Positions 1-9,485 of a stretch of DNA of 51,589 nucleotides are shown here, piece by piece (the stretch's first letter is position 1; each line of letters begins with the position of its first letter). The stretch is from Chitinivorax sp. B (GTDB taxonomy: Bacteria > Pseudomonadota > Gammaproteobacteria > Burkholderiales > SCOH01): contig NZ_SCOH01000038.1 in assembly GCF_005503445.1 (NCBI RefSeq), positions 1 to 51,589 of the forward strand, in the 5' to 3' direction. The position numbers were made by a program, and so were the translations under genes. A model generated the notes under the pieces. It was given only the letters and a program-made list of their open reading frames with translations. It searched no databases and was not told the DNA's origin.

Positions 1-82
1 TCACCATCCAAGGCGTTCAAGCGACGCTGTGCGGCAAGGCTAACCGGGTCACGGGCAATAAGTGCCGTGGGACCAGATCCAT

Positions 83-541
83 TCAGTCCAATACCGCCCG
101 CCCTGTTTGGAACAAACGCTGCAATTCGATTGCAGCATGGGCTGCCAGCATGACTTCACCTGGCAATTGGGCCAGCCAGTCTTGCGGGACGTGCAATAGC
201 GCTGGGTGGGAAAATGGGTCGTGAAATTCGCCGTGGCGAATGAAGGTAACAGCTGAAAATTCGGAGTGGCGTGCCCATTTGAAATGAAAGGCCCCCATGT
301 TGGCAGAAAAGTGATTGCTAGCTGCTTTGGGTGGGCTGATGTCATATGTTTCACATAGTTGGTGGATCAGGGCCAGTTCTTGGGCATATGGCAGTATTCG
401 GTTCAAATAGGCAATATGGCTGGCCCGGCTGGGTGTTCGTACTGGTTCGAATGGGCGTGCATGTACTTCATCATTCAATAATCTGCGGTCTGGGTGGTCA
501 CGAAATGGTGTCAAACACACTTTTGGCACGGCTGCATTCAT
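83..541 (-). pseudogene. DUF3422 family protein, N-terminal part, stopped early
   Basis: A 152-codon reading frame matches the N-terminal third of DUF3422 proteins, which are usually more than 400 residues long. Family landmarks visible are LLNDEVHARPFE near residue 20, the NHFSANMGAFHFKW stretch, RHSEFSAVTF and the PQDWLAQLPGEV segment near residue 125. The start is well supported: AGGAG lies about 8 bases upstream of the ATG at 541. The frame ends at an in-frame TGA at 83-85, long before the family's central and C-terminal helical regions. In the remaining 82 bases no frame gives recognisable DUF3422 sequence, although another minus-strand frame stays open to the window edge (GGIGLNGSGPTALIARDP). 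This looks like a disrupted gene (frameshift or junction), but the continuation is outside the window. The function of the family is unknown to me. Confidence 0.7.
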
Positions 542-885
542 GCAATGTTCTCCTGGCGCAATAGCACCTATTGAAGTTCAACAGCAATCAATTGAAACGG
601 CCGGGCGCAGGATGACGTGCCCATACCTCAAATGATGAGGTGATGATTTCGCTGCCGGAATGCGGCAGGGCAGAAGGTGGTGAATAAGCCGATTGGCATC
701 TGCTCGTATCTTACCTCAGGTACCATGTCAGATCGAACGGCAATGTTTAATCGGCATTCGACCATGGCAAGTGCTATTTGGGCTTCATGGTGGATTGACC
801 CAGTCAAATGACGTGATTCGCCATTCACCTAGAACGGCATTGCGAGCTTGCTGACTAGCTGAGCGTACTTGATATGCCGACAAAG
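542..885. other. Gene-poor stretch between the DUF3422 gene and the rne terminator
   Basis: About 340 bases without a convincing gene. A 66-codon minus-strand frame at 628-828 has no recognisable domain or ribosome binding site. The stretch should contain the promoter of the minus-strand DUF3422 gene, but I see no clear -35/-10 pair. Confidence 0.4.
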
Positions 886-910
886 AAAAACCCCAGGGCA
901 TGCCCTGGGG
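886..910 (-). terminator. Intrinsic terminator of rne
   Basis: A perfect 20-base palindrome (CCCCAGGGCA and its complement, 891-910) is followed on the minus strand by five T residues (890-886). It lies about 50 bases beyond the rne stop codon, the right place and direction to end the RNase E transcript. Confidence 0.85.
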
Positions 911-961
911 TTTCGCGTGATGAAGTCATTTCCGCCCGCAGCAGGCAGAACGATTTACATA

Positions 962-3946
962 TTACTCGCCTTTGCGGGTTTCAATCTGCACCAGTGGCTC
1001 GCTGCTGCCACTTTCTATATGACTGGCGCGGTGACTGCGTTCAGCTTTGTGTACTGCATCACCTTCAACAACAGTAGGGGCAGCTCCTCGGTCGCCAGCC
1101 TTGGTTTCGATTTGTACCAGTTCAACCACCTCATTGACGACCGGACGTGCGGCTTGGCGGCGGCGGCGTGGAGCCGGTGTTGCAGCCGGGTCAGCCTGTG
1201 ATACTGACTCCGTAACGGGTGTGGACTTGGTGGCAACCTGAACCAGACCGACCGTTTCCGGGGATGCAACTTCAATCGCAGACTGACGCGGTACCGGTTG
1301 GGTCGATTGAAATGCCGCAGGCACTTCAATATCTGGTGTTGGTGCAGGGCGGGTAGGTTCTTGCACGACCACCGGTGTTGTCTCGACAGGTGCAATGGTG
1401 ACAACAGGCGTGGGCACTTCTACCACAACGGGTTTGGTTGGCGCTGCCGCCACTGCTGTCGGTATTGGCGCAGGGGTTACCGGAGCCGCCGGTGTTTCAG
1501 CTTGAACTGGTTTGACGGCCACAGGCTCTACCTCAAGCACTGCCGTGCGAGGAACTTCAACTGGTGCAGAAACAACCACAGGTTGTGGTGCTGGTGCTGA
1601 AATCACTGTGGCAGAAGTAGCTTCCACCATGGGTTGTGGAGCAGGTTGTTGCTCGACAATGCCTTCCTCTGATGTGGCTTCTTCTCCTGTAATACGCGTG
1701 CTTTCCGGACGACTTTCATCACGGCGATCACGGCGGTTGCGACGACGACGGCCGCGACCTTCACTGGCTTCTTCCTGTGCTAGGGGCACGTCCGTGCTCA
1801 GCTCACCTTCAAGTGCCGGCAAAGCTGCTTCCGGAGGAGTCTGTTTTGGCGGGCGTGGAGGCTTGGGCTGTTGCTGACGCCCACCTTGCTGCTGGTTTCC
1901 CTTCTCTGGGCGCTCTGCAGCTGCAATTTCCTTGGCTTCTTTGCGTTCCGTCTGTTCCCGGCGTTCCTGCTGGTCACGCTGGGGACGCTGACGTGATGCC
2001 TGATCTTCTTCAAAGCGTGGCTTATTGCTGGTACGTGACTGGCGATCACCTTCCTGGCGATCCTGACGGTCACGACGTTCACCTTTGTCGCTGCGTTCCT
2101 GACGCTCTCCACGTTCTCCACGTTCTTGCTGCGGTTGACGTTCGGTCCGTTCATTTCGCTCAGTGCGATCACCACGCTCGTTACGGCGATCACGCCGCTG
2201 TTGCTGCTGCGGTTTGGCTGCGACAGGTTTGACTTCAACAACCGGCTCTACCGGTTCGCCTCGGAACCAATTCAGGATTCGGCCAATCAGCCCTGGTTTG
2301 CTTTCGACTTTTGGCTCCGCCGCAACGGGTGCTGGCTGAGCCGGAGTAATGCCTTTGACGGCTGCTTCCTGGCGTTGTGGCTTGGCCTTTTCCTGACCAT
2401 GCTTGTAAGCGTCTTCTTCCGCAGAAGGCATTTCCATCATCTTGTAGGATGGTTGAATGTCTTCAACATTGTTCAGATCATCATTGCGCAGGCGGTTGAT
2501 GGTGTAATTTGGCGTTTCCATGTGGATGTTAGGAATCAACACCACACTGACCTTCAGCCGAGCTTCAATGGCATAGATCTCAGCGCGTTTTTCATTCAAC
2601 AGGAACGTTGCCACATCCACGGGTACTTGTGCGTGAATGGCAGCGCTGTTTTCCTTCATGGCTTCTTCCTGAATGATGCGCAGGATGTGTAACGCCGAAG
2701 ATTCGATGCCACGGATGAAACCTGTACCGTGGCAACGTGGACACGGGATATGGCTGGTTTCGCCCAGGCTGGGCTGCAGACGCTGACGCGAGAGTTCCAG
2801 CAAGCCAAAGCGCGAGATCTTGCCGATCTGCACCCGAGCACGATCATGGCGCAATGCATCTTTCAGACGGTTTTCGACTTCGCGCTGGTTTTTGCTACTT
2901 TCCATATCGATGAAGTCGATGACGATCAAGCCACCCAAATCACGCAGGCGTAGCTGGCGAGCGATTTCGTCGGCTGCTTCCAGATTGGTACGCAGCGCAG
3001 TTTCCTCGATATCGGATCCTTTGGTCGCCCGTGCCGAATTGACGTCGATAGATACCAGGGCCTCGGTGTGATCGATCACGATGGCACCGCCTGAAGGCAA
3101 CGGTACATCACGGGAATAGGCAGTCTCGATCTGATGCTCGATTTGGAAACGCGAGAACAATGGCACATCATCGCGATACAGCTTGACACGGTTGACGTTG
3201 CCAGGCATTACGTGGCTCATGAACTGACGAGCCTGTTCGTAGATGTATTCGGTATCGATCAGGATTTCGCCGATATCTGGCTGGTAGTAGTCGCGAATGG
3301 CACGAATTACCAAGCTGCCTTCTTGATAGATCAGGAAGGGACCGGACTGTGATTTAGCCGCATTTTCAATGGCAGTCCACAACTGCAATAGGTAGTTCAA
3401 GTCCCATTGTAGTTCTTCCAGATTGCGGCCAATGCCGGCGGTACGCGCGATGATGGACATGCCGCCAGGGACTTCCAGCTGACCCATCAACTCGCGCAGT
3501 TCATTGCGTTCTTCGCCTTCGATTCGGCGAGATACACCGCCACCACGAGGATTATTTGGCATCAGCACGAGGTAGCGGCCAGCCAGCGACACAAAGGTAG
3601 TCAAGGCAGCGCCTTTGTTACCGCGCTCGTCCTTTTCCACTTGCACGATTACTTCCATGCCTTCACGCATTACGTCCTGAATACGTGCGCGACCACCTTC
3701 ATAGTCACCTTGGAAATAGGAGCGGGCGATTTCCTTGAATGGCAGAAAGCCGTGGCGCTCTGTGCCATAGTCGACAAAGGCGGCTTCGAGGCTGGGCTCA
3801 ATGCGGGTGATGATACCTTTGTAGATATTACTCTTGCGCTGTTCCTTGCCGACAGTTTCGATGTCGAAGTCGATGAGTTTTTGCCCATCGACAATGGCAA
3901 CCCGGAGCTCTTCAGCTTGGGTCGCGTTGAATAACATACGCTTCAT
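962..3946 (-). CDS. rne: Ribonuclease E
   Basis: Endoribonuclease that starts mRNA decay, processes rRNA and tRNA precursors and scaffolds the degradosome at the inner membrane. The N-terminal half is the catalytic core: [21 protein letters not shown] start, S1 RNA-binding domain (about residues 35-120), RNase H-like/5'-sensor region, the DNase I-like segment with conserved acidic residues in [13 protein letters not shown] and LIVIDFIDM, and the CPRCHGTGF zinc link near residue 400 that holds the tetramer together. From about residue 530 on the protein is low-complexity: Arg/Glu/Gln-rich, then Pro/Ala/Val-rich. This matches the unstructured degradosome scaffold of 994-1061-aa RNase E proteins. 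The extreme C-terminus carries three copies of an LVQ(I/V)ET-like motif at residues 901, 943 and 985, exactly 42 residues apart. The gene is divergent from rluC, as in many Proteobacteria. The ATG at 3946 has only a weak AAAGA upstream. Confidence 0.97.
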   Translation of the reverse strand: MKRMLFNATQAEELRVAIVDGQKLIDFDIETVGKEQRKSNIYKGIITRIEPSLEAAFVDYGTERHGFLPFKEIARSYFQGDYEGGRARIQDVMREGMEVIVQVEKDERGNKGAALTTFVSLAGRYLVLMPNNPRGGGVSRRIEGEERNELRELMGQLEVPGGMSIIARTAGIGRNLEELQWDLNYLLQLWTAIENAAKSQSGPFLIYQEGSLVIRAIRDYYQPDIGEILIDTEYIYEQARQFMSHVMPGNVNRVKLYRDDVPLFSRFQIEHQIETAYSRDVPLPSGGAIVIDHTEALVSIDVNSARATKGSDIEETALRTNLEAADEIARQLRLRDLGGLIVIDFIDMESSKNQREVENRLKDALRHDRARVQIGKISRFGLLELSRQRLQPSLGETSHIPCPRCHGTGFIRGIESSALHILRIIQEEAMKENSAAIHAQVPVDVATFLLNEKRAEIYAIEARLKVSVVLIPNIHMETPNYTINRLRNDDLNNVEDIQPSYKMMEMPSAEEDAYKHGQEKAKPQRQEAAVKGITPAQPAPVAAEPKVESKPGLIGRILNWFRGEPVEPVVEVKPVAAKPQQQQRRDRRNERGDRTERNERTERQPQQERGERGERQERSDKGERRDRQDRQEGDRQSRTSNKPRFEEDQASRQRPQRDQQERREQTERKEAKEIAAAERPEKGNQQQGGRQQQPKPPRPPKQTPPEAALPALEGELSTDVPLAQEEASEGRGRRRRNRRDRRDESRPESTRITGEEATSEEGIVEQQPAPQPMVEATSATVISAPAPQPVVVSAPVEVPRTAVLEVEPVAVKPVQAETPAAPVTPAPIPTAVAAAPTKPVVVEVPTPVVTIAPVETTPVVVQEPTRPAPTPDIEVPAAFQSTQPVPRQSAIEVASPETVGLVQVATKSTPVTESVSQADPAATPAPRRRRQAARPVVNEVVELVQIETKAGDRGAAPTVVEGDAVHKAERSHRASHIESGSSEPLVQIETRKGE

Positions 3947-4705
3947 GGTCTTTTTCTAGTGTCCATGCGCGCCTTGATGCAGTGTGGCGATTGTACCGAT
4001 CTGATGGCCAAACAAGGCCCATACAGAACCAGTAGGCCCTTTGCTGCCCGGTATGCGAATGGCAATACGCGGTCGCAGGCGACGAGGGCGATTGAGCCTG
4101 ACAAACAGGCCAAACAGGGAAAGCGGTGCATCACGCACGGCATGACACGGCAGACAGATTCCGATCGCCAGCAACGAGATTGCGTTTGCAACTGACAGGC
4201 GCATAACGCAGTCATCGAATTAAAAATAAAGAACATGCACAAAGGCTAGGTGACGGCTGGCTTTGCCAAACTTTGGGGGATCGGCGGAATTGTTTCTGGC
4301 GTGTGTGGTTACATCCCGCAATCTTGCATTAATCAATCATTCGTCAACGCTGCCACGTTGGGCAACGCCGGAAAATCCACAGTGCTTAAAGCGCGCAAAT
4401 CAATTACTATCACTACTTTTTTGGGTGAGTGACTTAACCGTCTTCACGTAAACTGCACGGCAAACCCGGTTGCCGGCTTGGCGTCTAGATACCGCCCCGC
4501 GATGCGTCGCGGAAAGCAGATCAGGGGAGCATTCAACCCTTCATCTGCCGGCTGGCACTGTCTGCAAACGCCGGGCGCCGGAGAACACCGCACAATCAAT
4601 CGCAACCAAATCGGACAGGCTCTTGGCCTGATAACCCAATCTGCTGCGGTTTAGCGCGTGTGGCGCCGCTGCCAACCTGTTGACAGCCTAAGCAGTATAA
4701 GCAAT
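3947..4705. promoter_or_regulatory. Long divergent intergenic region, likely rne leader plus rluC promoter
   Basis: About 760 bases separate the start codons of rne (minus) and rluC (plus). No frame here codes for a recognisable protein; frames at 3943-4242 on the minus strand and 3959-4195 on the plus strand overlap antisense and lack domains. In other Proteobacteria the rne 5' untranslated region is long and structured and mediates feedback by RNase E itself, so part of this space is probably that leader. Small GC-rich inverted repeats such as CGGCAAACCCGGTTGCCG near 4457-4475 fit structured RNA. I cannot place a promoter with confidence. Confidence 0.45.
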
Positions 4706-5662
4706 ATGTCAGACATTCGCAAAGATTCCGTCACCATGGTGACCGTGGCCGAGGATGGCGATGGCCAACGCCTCGATAACTATTTGATGCGTCTTTTGAA
4801 AGGTGTGCCGAAGAGTCACATTTACCGCATCATTCGCAGTGGCGAGGTACGGGTCAACAAAGGCCGTGCCCAACAAACCGATCGACTGAAGATCGGTGAT
4901 GTGCTGCGGATTCCGCCCATTCGCCTGGCTCAGCAAGAAGGTCAGCCCAATGCGCCCGTTCATGTACAGAAAGTCGATTTCCAGGTTCTATTTGAGGATG
5001 ATGCAATGTTGGTCATCAATAAGCCTGCTGGTATGGCCGTGCATGGTGGGAGTGGTATCAGCCGTGGCGTGATTGAACAGCTCCGACTGCAGCATCCTGA
5101 TTACAAATTTCTTGAACTGGTTCATCGCCTGGATCGTGAAACATCCGGGGTATTGTTACTTGCCAAGAAACGGTCTGCATTGGTCGCTTTACATGAGGCA
5201 ATTCGTGATAACGAGACAGATAAGCGCTACCTGACCATGGTGAAAGGTCGTTGGACCAACCCGCGTCAGAGCGTCAAGTTGCCGTTGCTGAAGTATTTGA
5301 CTGCTGAGGGCGAGCGTCGTGTATCAGTCAATCATCAGGATGGTCAACCCTCACATACCGTTTTCAACCTGATCAATGGCTGGGAGCAGTACACACTATT
5401 GGAAGCCGAACTGAAAACGGGACGAACCCACCAGATCCGCGTGCACCTGTCACATTTAGGTTTTCCGATTTTGGGTGACGACAAGTATGGCGATTTTCCG
5501 CTCAACAAGCAGTTGGCGCGTGAAAACCTCAAACGAATGTTCCTGCATGCCTGGAAGCTGACCTTGCGTCATCCATTGAAGGGTACGCCAATGGTATTGC
5601 AGGCGGATTTGCCGGCTGATCTGCAAGCGTATGTCGCTAGTCTTGGCCAGCCACTCAGATAA
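4706..5662 (+). CDS. rluC: 23S rRNA pseudouridine synthase RluC
   Basis: Converts uridines 955, 2504 and 2580 (E. coli numbering) of 23S rRNA to pseudouridine. An N-terminal S4 RNA-binding domain (about residues 25-80, with GQRLDNYLMR and RSGEVRVNKGR) precedes the RluA-family catalytic domain. The catalytic aspartate sits in the signature HRLDRETSG, followed by the family motifs GRTHQIRVHL and DDKYG. I start at the ATG at 4706 (MSDIRKDS), giving 318 residues, close to E. coli RluC. An upstream in-frame GTG at 4658 would add 16 unrelated residues. The binding site before 4706 is weak, and ATG 4736 is an alternative. The HAD phosphatase gene follows 12 bases downstream, so the two are likely co-transcribed. 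Confidence 0.95.
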   Translation: MSDIRKDSVTMVTVAEDGDGQRLDNYLMRLLKGVPKSHIYRIIRSGEVRVNKGRAQQTDRLKIGDVLRIPPIRLAQQEGQPNAPVHVQKVDFQVLFEDDAMLVINKPAGMAVHGGSGISRGVIEQLRLQHPDYKFLELVHRLDRETSGVLLLAKKRSALVALHEAIRDNETDKRYLTMVKGRWTNPRQSVKLPLLKYLTAEGERRVSVNHQDGQPSHTVFNLINGWEQYTLLEAELKTGRTHQIRVHLSHLGFPILGDDKYGDFPLNKQLARENLKRMFLHAWKLTLRHPLKGTPMVLQADLPADLQAYVASLGQPLR

Positions 5663-5674
5663 GAAGGTGGATTG

Positions 5675-6331
5675 ATGCCAAAACGTTATGATTTGCTGGT
5701 GTTTGATTGGGATGGTACGTTGATGGACTCCACGTTGAGCATCGTGCGTGCCATTCAACATGCTTTTCGTGATGTGGGGTTGCCATCCCCGTCCGATGAG
5801 CTGGCAAAACATGTAATCGGGCTGGGGCTGTCGGATGCCATGCGTTATCTGGACCCTGAATTGTCTGACGAGATATTGCGGCAATTGGTAGACGCATATC
5901 GTCACCATTATTTAGCACAGCACGCGTATATTGAGTTGTTTGAGGGTGTTGCTGAGGCGCTTGTACGTTATCGTGATGCGGGGTTTCTACTCGCGGTGGC
6001 AACAGGTAAGAGCCGCCAGGGTTTGAACCGTGCGCTGCAGACCGTCGGGATGGAAGGTATGTTTGACGTGACGCGTTGTGCGGACGAGACTTTCTCGAAA
6101 CCGCACCCAGCCATGCTTGAGCAGATCATGACCTTTACCGGGATGGATGCCCGGCGTACCTTGATGATTGGTGATACTTCACATGACCTGTTGCTGGCAC
6201 ACAATGCACGAACGGATGGCTTTGCTGTCAGTTACGGGGCTCACCCACTGGAAGCGCTGCTGGTGCACCGGCCGGTTGGGGTTGCCCATACCTTCGCGGA
6301 ACTGGATGAATGGCTGACACAGAACGCCTGA
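5675..6331 (+). CDS. HAD-superfamily phosphatase (phosphoglycolate phosphatase-like)
   Basis: A 218-residue class I HAD hydrolase. Motif I is FDWDGTLMDS (nucleophile and acid/base Asp), motif II is the threonine in VATGKS, motif III the lysine in SKPHP, and motif IV is IGDTSHD. The alpha-helical cap lies between motif I and motif II (about residues 20-90). This layout fits the Gph/PGP-like subfamily that releases phosphate from small phosphorylated metabolites; the substrate cannot be read from sequence. ATG 5675 is preceded by AAGGTGG at 5664-5670. The end overlaps the Rieske gene by 22 bases, so the two are translationally coupled. The rluC-HAD-Rieske-sppA order recurs in betaproteobacteria as I recall it. 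Confidence 0.9.
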   Translation: MPKRYDLLVFDWDGTLMDSTLSIVRAIQHAFRDVGLPSPSDELAKHVIGLGLSDAMRYLDPELSDEILRQLVDAYRHHYLAQHAYIELFEGVAEALVRYRDAGFLLAVATGKSRQGLNRALQTVGMEGMFDVTRCADETFSKPHPAMLEQIMTFTGMDARRTLMIGDTSHDLLLAHNARTDGFAVSYGAHPLEALLVHRPVGVAHTFAELDEWLTQNA

Positions 6332-6669
6332 TCTGTCGTGCAGATGAGTTACAGAATGGCAGACATGGCAAGCGTTTTCAGGTGACCTTGTATGGACAAA
6401 CCCGGAATGCGTTTGTGATTCGTTGGCATGGCAAGGTGTATGCTTATATCAATGAATGCCAACATGTGCCCATCGAATTGGACTGGAATGAAGGCGAGTT
6501 TTTTGATTTATCAGGATGCTACCTTGTATGTGCCACCCATGGCGCATACTATGCTCCGGATAATGGCTACTGCCTGGGGGGGCCGTGTAAAGGACGGTCG
6601 CTGGTGAAACTTTCGGTAGTAGAGCATGACGAACAGGTTTTTTGGATAGACGAGACGACACATGGCTGA
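6310..6669 (+). CDS. Small Rieske [2Fe-2S] protein
   Basis: A 119-residue stand-alone Rieske domain. The cluster ligands are visible as CQH in INECQHVP and CATH in YLVCATHGAYY, about 21 residues apart, followed by the GGPCKG loop near residue 95. There is no signal peptide or membrane segment, so it is likely a cytoplasmic ferredoxin-like electron carrier or an accessory protein. It overlaps the HAD gene upstream (22 bases) and the S49 peptidase downstream (8 bases), which argues for strict co-expression. What it donates electrons to is unknown; no oxygenase is encoded nearby. Confidence 0.88.
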   Translation: MADTERLICRADELQNGRHGKRFQVTLYGQTRNAFVIRWHGKVYAYINECQHVPIELDWNEGEFFDLSGCYLVCATHGAYYAPDNGYCLGGPCKGRSLVKLSVVEHDEQVFWIDETTHG

Positions 6670-7609
6670 GAGTGGTAACAATTGGGAACGCGATACGCTG
6701 GAAAAGCTTTTGCTGGCAACCATCAAGGAGCAGCGTAAGGCGCGTGGTTGGAACATTTTGTTCCGTTTCATGACCTTTGGCATGATGTTTCTGGTCTTTG
6801 CCGCAGCGATGGGATGGTTGTCCGGCAGTAAGGATGCGGAAGGTCTGGGAGGTTCGCACACCGCTGTCGTGGAGATGTTCGGAGAGATTGCACCAGGTAG
6901 TCGGGCAAGTGCTGACGTGGTGATGGAGGGCCTGCGAAACGCTTTCAAGGACAAAAATACTAAGGGTGTGATTCTGCGCATCAACAGCCCAGGTGGCAGC
7001 CCCGTTCAGGCAGGCCAGATCTTTGATGAGATTCGTCGTTTGCGCGCTCGTCATCCGGCGATTCCAATCTACACTGTAGTCGATGATATCTGTGCATCTG
7101 GCGGGTACTATGCGGCGGCGGCAACGGATAAAATTTACGTCGACAAGGCCAGTTTGATTGGTTCGATTGGTGTGTTGATGAATGGTTTTGGTTTCACTGG
7201 TGCAATGGAAAAGCTGGGTGTTGAGCGTCGTTTGCTGACTGCTGGTAAGAACAAAGGCTTCCTTGATCCATTCTCGCCCATGAACGCCGAACAACAGACC
7301 TTTGCCAAGGAAATGCTTACCCAGATTCACCAGCAATTCATCGACGTTGTTCGTCAGGGGCGTGGCAAGCGCTTGAAAGATGATGAAAACACCTTTTCGG
7401 GTTTGATCTGGAACGGTGAGCAGGGTATCAAGATGGGCCTGGCGGACGGTTTCGGTTCAGTGGATTCCGTAGCACGTGACGTGATCAAGGTTGAAAAAAC
7501 CGTTGATTTCACACCGAAGGAAAACTGGGCAGACCGCTTTGCCAAGAATATCGGTACCAGCGTTGCTGATCATTTGCCTTTGTCACAATCTGGTCTGCAA
7601 TTGCGTTGA
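6662..7609 (+). CDS. sppA: S49 family signal peptide peptidase (SppA, short form)
   Basis: Membrane-anchored serine protease that degrades cleaved signal peptides. One hydrophobic segment (about residues 33-52, RFMTFGMMFLVFAAAMGW) anchors a periplasmic catalytic domain. The nucleophilic serine is in DDICASGGYYAAA (about residue 146) and the general-base lysine in the LLTAGKNKGFLDPF segment about 50 residues later. The INSPGGSP loop is also typical. At 315 residues it is the half-size form that must oligomerise to build complete active sites, unlike the 618-residue tandem E. coli SppA. It overlaps the Rieske gene and closes the rluC-HAD-Rieske-sppA run. A strong hairpin follows at 7621-7653. 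Confidence 0.92.
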   Translation: MAESGNNWERDTLEKLLLATIKEQRKARGWNILFRFMTFGMMFLVFAAAMGWLSGSKDAEGLGGSHTAVVEMFGEIAPGSRASADVVMEGLRNAFKDKNTKGVILRINSPGGSPVQAGQIFDEIRRLRARHPAIPIYTVVDDICASGGYYAAAATDKIYVDKASLIGSIGVLMNGFGFTGAMEKLGVERRLLTAGKNKGFLDPFSPMNAEQQTFAKEMLTQIHQQFIDVVRQGRGKRLKDDENTFSGLIWNGEQGIKMGLADGFGSVDSVARDVIKVEKTVDFTPKENWADRFAKNIGTSVADHLPLSQSGLQLR

Positions 7610-7620
7610 TGTAGAACGGC

Positions 7621-7653
7621 CGGCAGATCATACCTTGTCCGCATGATCTGCCG
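7621..7653 (+). terminator. Hairpin after sppA
   Basis: A perfect 11-bp stem (CGGCAGATCAT at 7621-7631, ATGATCTGCCG at 7643-7653) with an 11-base loop, 11 bases after the sppA stop. The following bases (atcttgtcttg) are T-rich but not a clean T run. It is either a weak intrinsic terminator or an RNA-stabilising hairpin. Confidence 0.55.
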
Positions 7654-7718
7654 ATCTTGTCTTGCGAGGTGGTGCGGGCTACAGTCAGCGTATAGTTGGT
7701 CATTCGGGAATGCCATGC

Positions 7719-8531
7719 ATGGCTCGCCGTAAAAGACACGAAGAACACGAAAATCACGAACGTTGGCTGGTATCCTACGCTGACTTCATCACTTTGCTAT
7801 TTGCCTTTTTTGTTGTGATGTACGCGATCTCTCAAATCAACGAGGGGAAATACCGTGTGCTTTCCGATTCCCTGATTCAGGCTTTTCGTAATCAGCCCGC
7901 CAGCTCCATGCAGACGCAGACGGGATCGATTACCGGTTCTGCCGGCGCCATGGTGCAAAAGGGCGCGGTCATGACTGGTACCCCACCTAAAGTTCAAAGC
8001 GCTCAGCGTAAGGCGCAAGAGCTGAAAATGCGCAATATGGCGACTGATGTACAGAAAGTGCTGGCGCCACTGATCAAAGAGGGGCGTGTTCGGGTCACTG
8101 AAACCCCCCGTGGTATTGCGGTCGAGATCAATGCCAGTGTGTTGTTTGCATCGGGTCAGGCAGATCTACAGCTTGCTTCCATTGAAGCGTTGACAGAGGT
8201 TGGCCGACTCTTGGCTGTGGCTGATAATCTGGTACTGGTTGAGGGGCATACTGATCCGGTGCCGATCAATTCCATACAGTTTCCATCCAATTGGGAGTTA
8301 TCCGGTGCCCGTGCGGGCAGTGTGGTACGGCTGTTTGTCGAAGCGGGCGTCAATCCGCTGCGTATGACGGTGATTGGTCGTGCGGATACCCGCCCGGTGG
8401 AAAATAACGCGACAGAAGAAGGGCGAGCGCGCAATCGCCGAGTCACGATCAATATTCTGGCGGAAAACCGTGAACAGATTACTGAGCTGCCTGAATTCAA
8501 ACTGACACCTTCCGAACCTGCGAGCCCGTAG
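7719..8531 (+). CDS. motD: Flagellar stator protein MotD (MotB family)
   Basis: MotB-type proteins pair with a MotA/MotC channel subunit to anchor the proton-driven stator to peptidoglycan. The N-terminus is typical: a charged tail (ARRKRHEEHENHERW), then a single membrane helix containing the proton-binding aspartate in SYADFITLLFAFFVVMYA. The C-terminal half (about residues 130-260) is an OmpA-type peptidoglycan-binding domain, with VEGHTDPVPI, NWELSGARA and ARNRRVTI. The MotD type is judged from the HENHERWLVSYADF segment. I start at ATG 7719 with GGGA at 7706, giving 270 residues; upstream frame extension to 7662 is unsupported. No motC lies next to it, although motC normally precedes motD, so its partner must be elsewhere. 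Confidence 0.88.
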   Translation: MARRKRHEEHENHERWLVSYADFITLLFAFFVVMYAISQINEGKYRVLSDSLIQAFRNQPASSMQTQTGSITGSAGAMVQKGAVMTGTPPKVQSAQRKAQELKMRNMATDVQKVLAPLIKEGRVRVTETPRGIAVEINASVLFASGQADLQLASIEALTEVGRLLAVADNLVLVEGHTDPVPINSIQFPSNWELSGARAGSVVRLFVEAGVNPLRMTVIGRADTRPVENNATEEGRARNRRVTINILAENREQITELPEFKLTPSEPASP

Positions 8532-8590
8532 TTCAGCCAATTGGTTGTTTGCAGTTTTGACAAAAAAGTTTCGTACTAGGCTGTTGATGC

Positions 8591-8624
8591 CCCTCCTTTT
8601 TCTTCGTAAGATGGAGGGTTTTTT
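8591..8624 (+). terminator. Intrinsic terminator after motD
   Basis: CCCTCC (8591-8596) pairs with GGAGGG (8613-8618), with inner CTT/AAG pairing possible, followed by six T residues at 8619-8624. It lies 60 bases after the motD stop and separates that gene from thyA. Confidence 0.75.
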
Positions 8625-8690
8625 ATTTTAGGTGTCATCGCTAGTTGAGCGATGTTGGTTCCTAAAATTGGCTTTCAACAAGGGTCCATT

Positions 8691-9485
8691 TTGCGCGAAT
8701 ATCAGGAACTGCTAAGCCGGGTTTTGGCAACAGGCGTTAGAAAAACTGACCGTACTGGCACGGGTACGATCTCAATATTTGGTTATCAGATGCGGTTCGA
8801 CCTGCAAGCAGGTTTCCCGCTGCTGACGACCAAGAATGTCCATCTCAAATCTATCATTCACGAGCTGCTGTGGTTCCTGAGGGGCGATACCAATATTGCC
8901 TATCTGAAAGATAATGGCGTTACTATTTGGGATGAGTGGGCCAATGAAAACGGCGACCTCGGCCCGGTATATGGCTCGCAGTGGCGTAATTGGCCTGCTG
9001 CGGATGGCCGCCATATTGATCAGATCACGCAAGTGATCGAGCAGATCAAGCGGACACCGGACTCACGTCGATTGATCGTATCAGCATGGAATGTAGGTGA
9101 GATTGAGCAGATGAAACTGCCACCTTGCCATGCTTTTTTCCAGTTCTATGTGGCTGATGGCAAGCTGTCGTGTCAGTTATATCAACGTAGTGCGGATATT
9201 TTCCTGGGTGTTCCCTTCAATATTGCCAGTTATGCGCTGTTGACTATGATGGTGGCACAGGTATGCGGTTTGCAAGCTGGAGAATTCATCCATACCTTGG
9301 GTGATGCGCACATCTATCTGAATCACACGGAACAAGTGCAGACGCAGCTGGATCGTACACCGCGTACATTGCCAACGATGTGGATCAACCCAGAAGTGAC
9401 AGATATCTTTGCGTTTACCTATGACGATTTCCGGTTGGAGAATTATGACCCTTATCCAGCCATCAAAGCGCCGGTGGCAGTATGA
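8691..9485 (+). CDS. thyA: Thymidylate synthase
   Basis: Methylates dUMP to dTMP using 5,10-methylenetetrahydrofolate, producing dihydrofolate that FolA, encoded 220 bases downstream, recycles. Signatures: [11 protein letters not shown] near the start, the catalytic cysteine in [13 protein letters not shown], the [17 protein letters not shown] block and [11 protein letters not shown] choose the TTG at 8691 (reads LREYQELL) as start: AAGGG at 8680-8684 is correctly spaced, and the protein is then 264 residues, the same as E. coli ThyA, which also begins with an REY-type sequence. The ATG at 8652 would add 13 residues and has no ribosome binding site. The stop overlaps the next gene by four bases (ATGA). 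Confidence 0.95.
   Translation: MREYQELLSRVLATGVRKTDRTGTGTISIFGYQMRFDLQAGFPLLTTKNVHLKSIIHELLWFLRGDTNIAYLKDNGVTIWDEWANENGDLGPVYGSQWRNWPAADGRHIDQITQVIEQIKRTPDSRRLIVSAWNVGEIEQMKLPPCHAFFQFYVADGKLSCQLYQRSADIFLGVPFNIASYALLTMMVAQVCGLQAGEFIHTLGDAHIYLNHTEQVQTQLDRTPRTLPTMWINPEVTDIFAFTYDDFRLENYDPYPAIKAPVAV

Noticed and set aside
628-828. 66-codon minus-strand frame upstream of the DUF3422 gene.
   Set aside because: No ribosome binding site and no recognisable domain.
3943-4242. 99-codon minus-strand frame just before rne.
   Set aside because: No domain, heavy Cys content, overlap with rne and with a plus-strand frame; more likely the noncoding rne leader.
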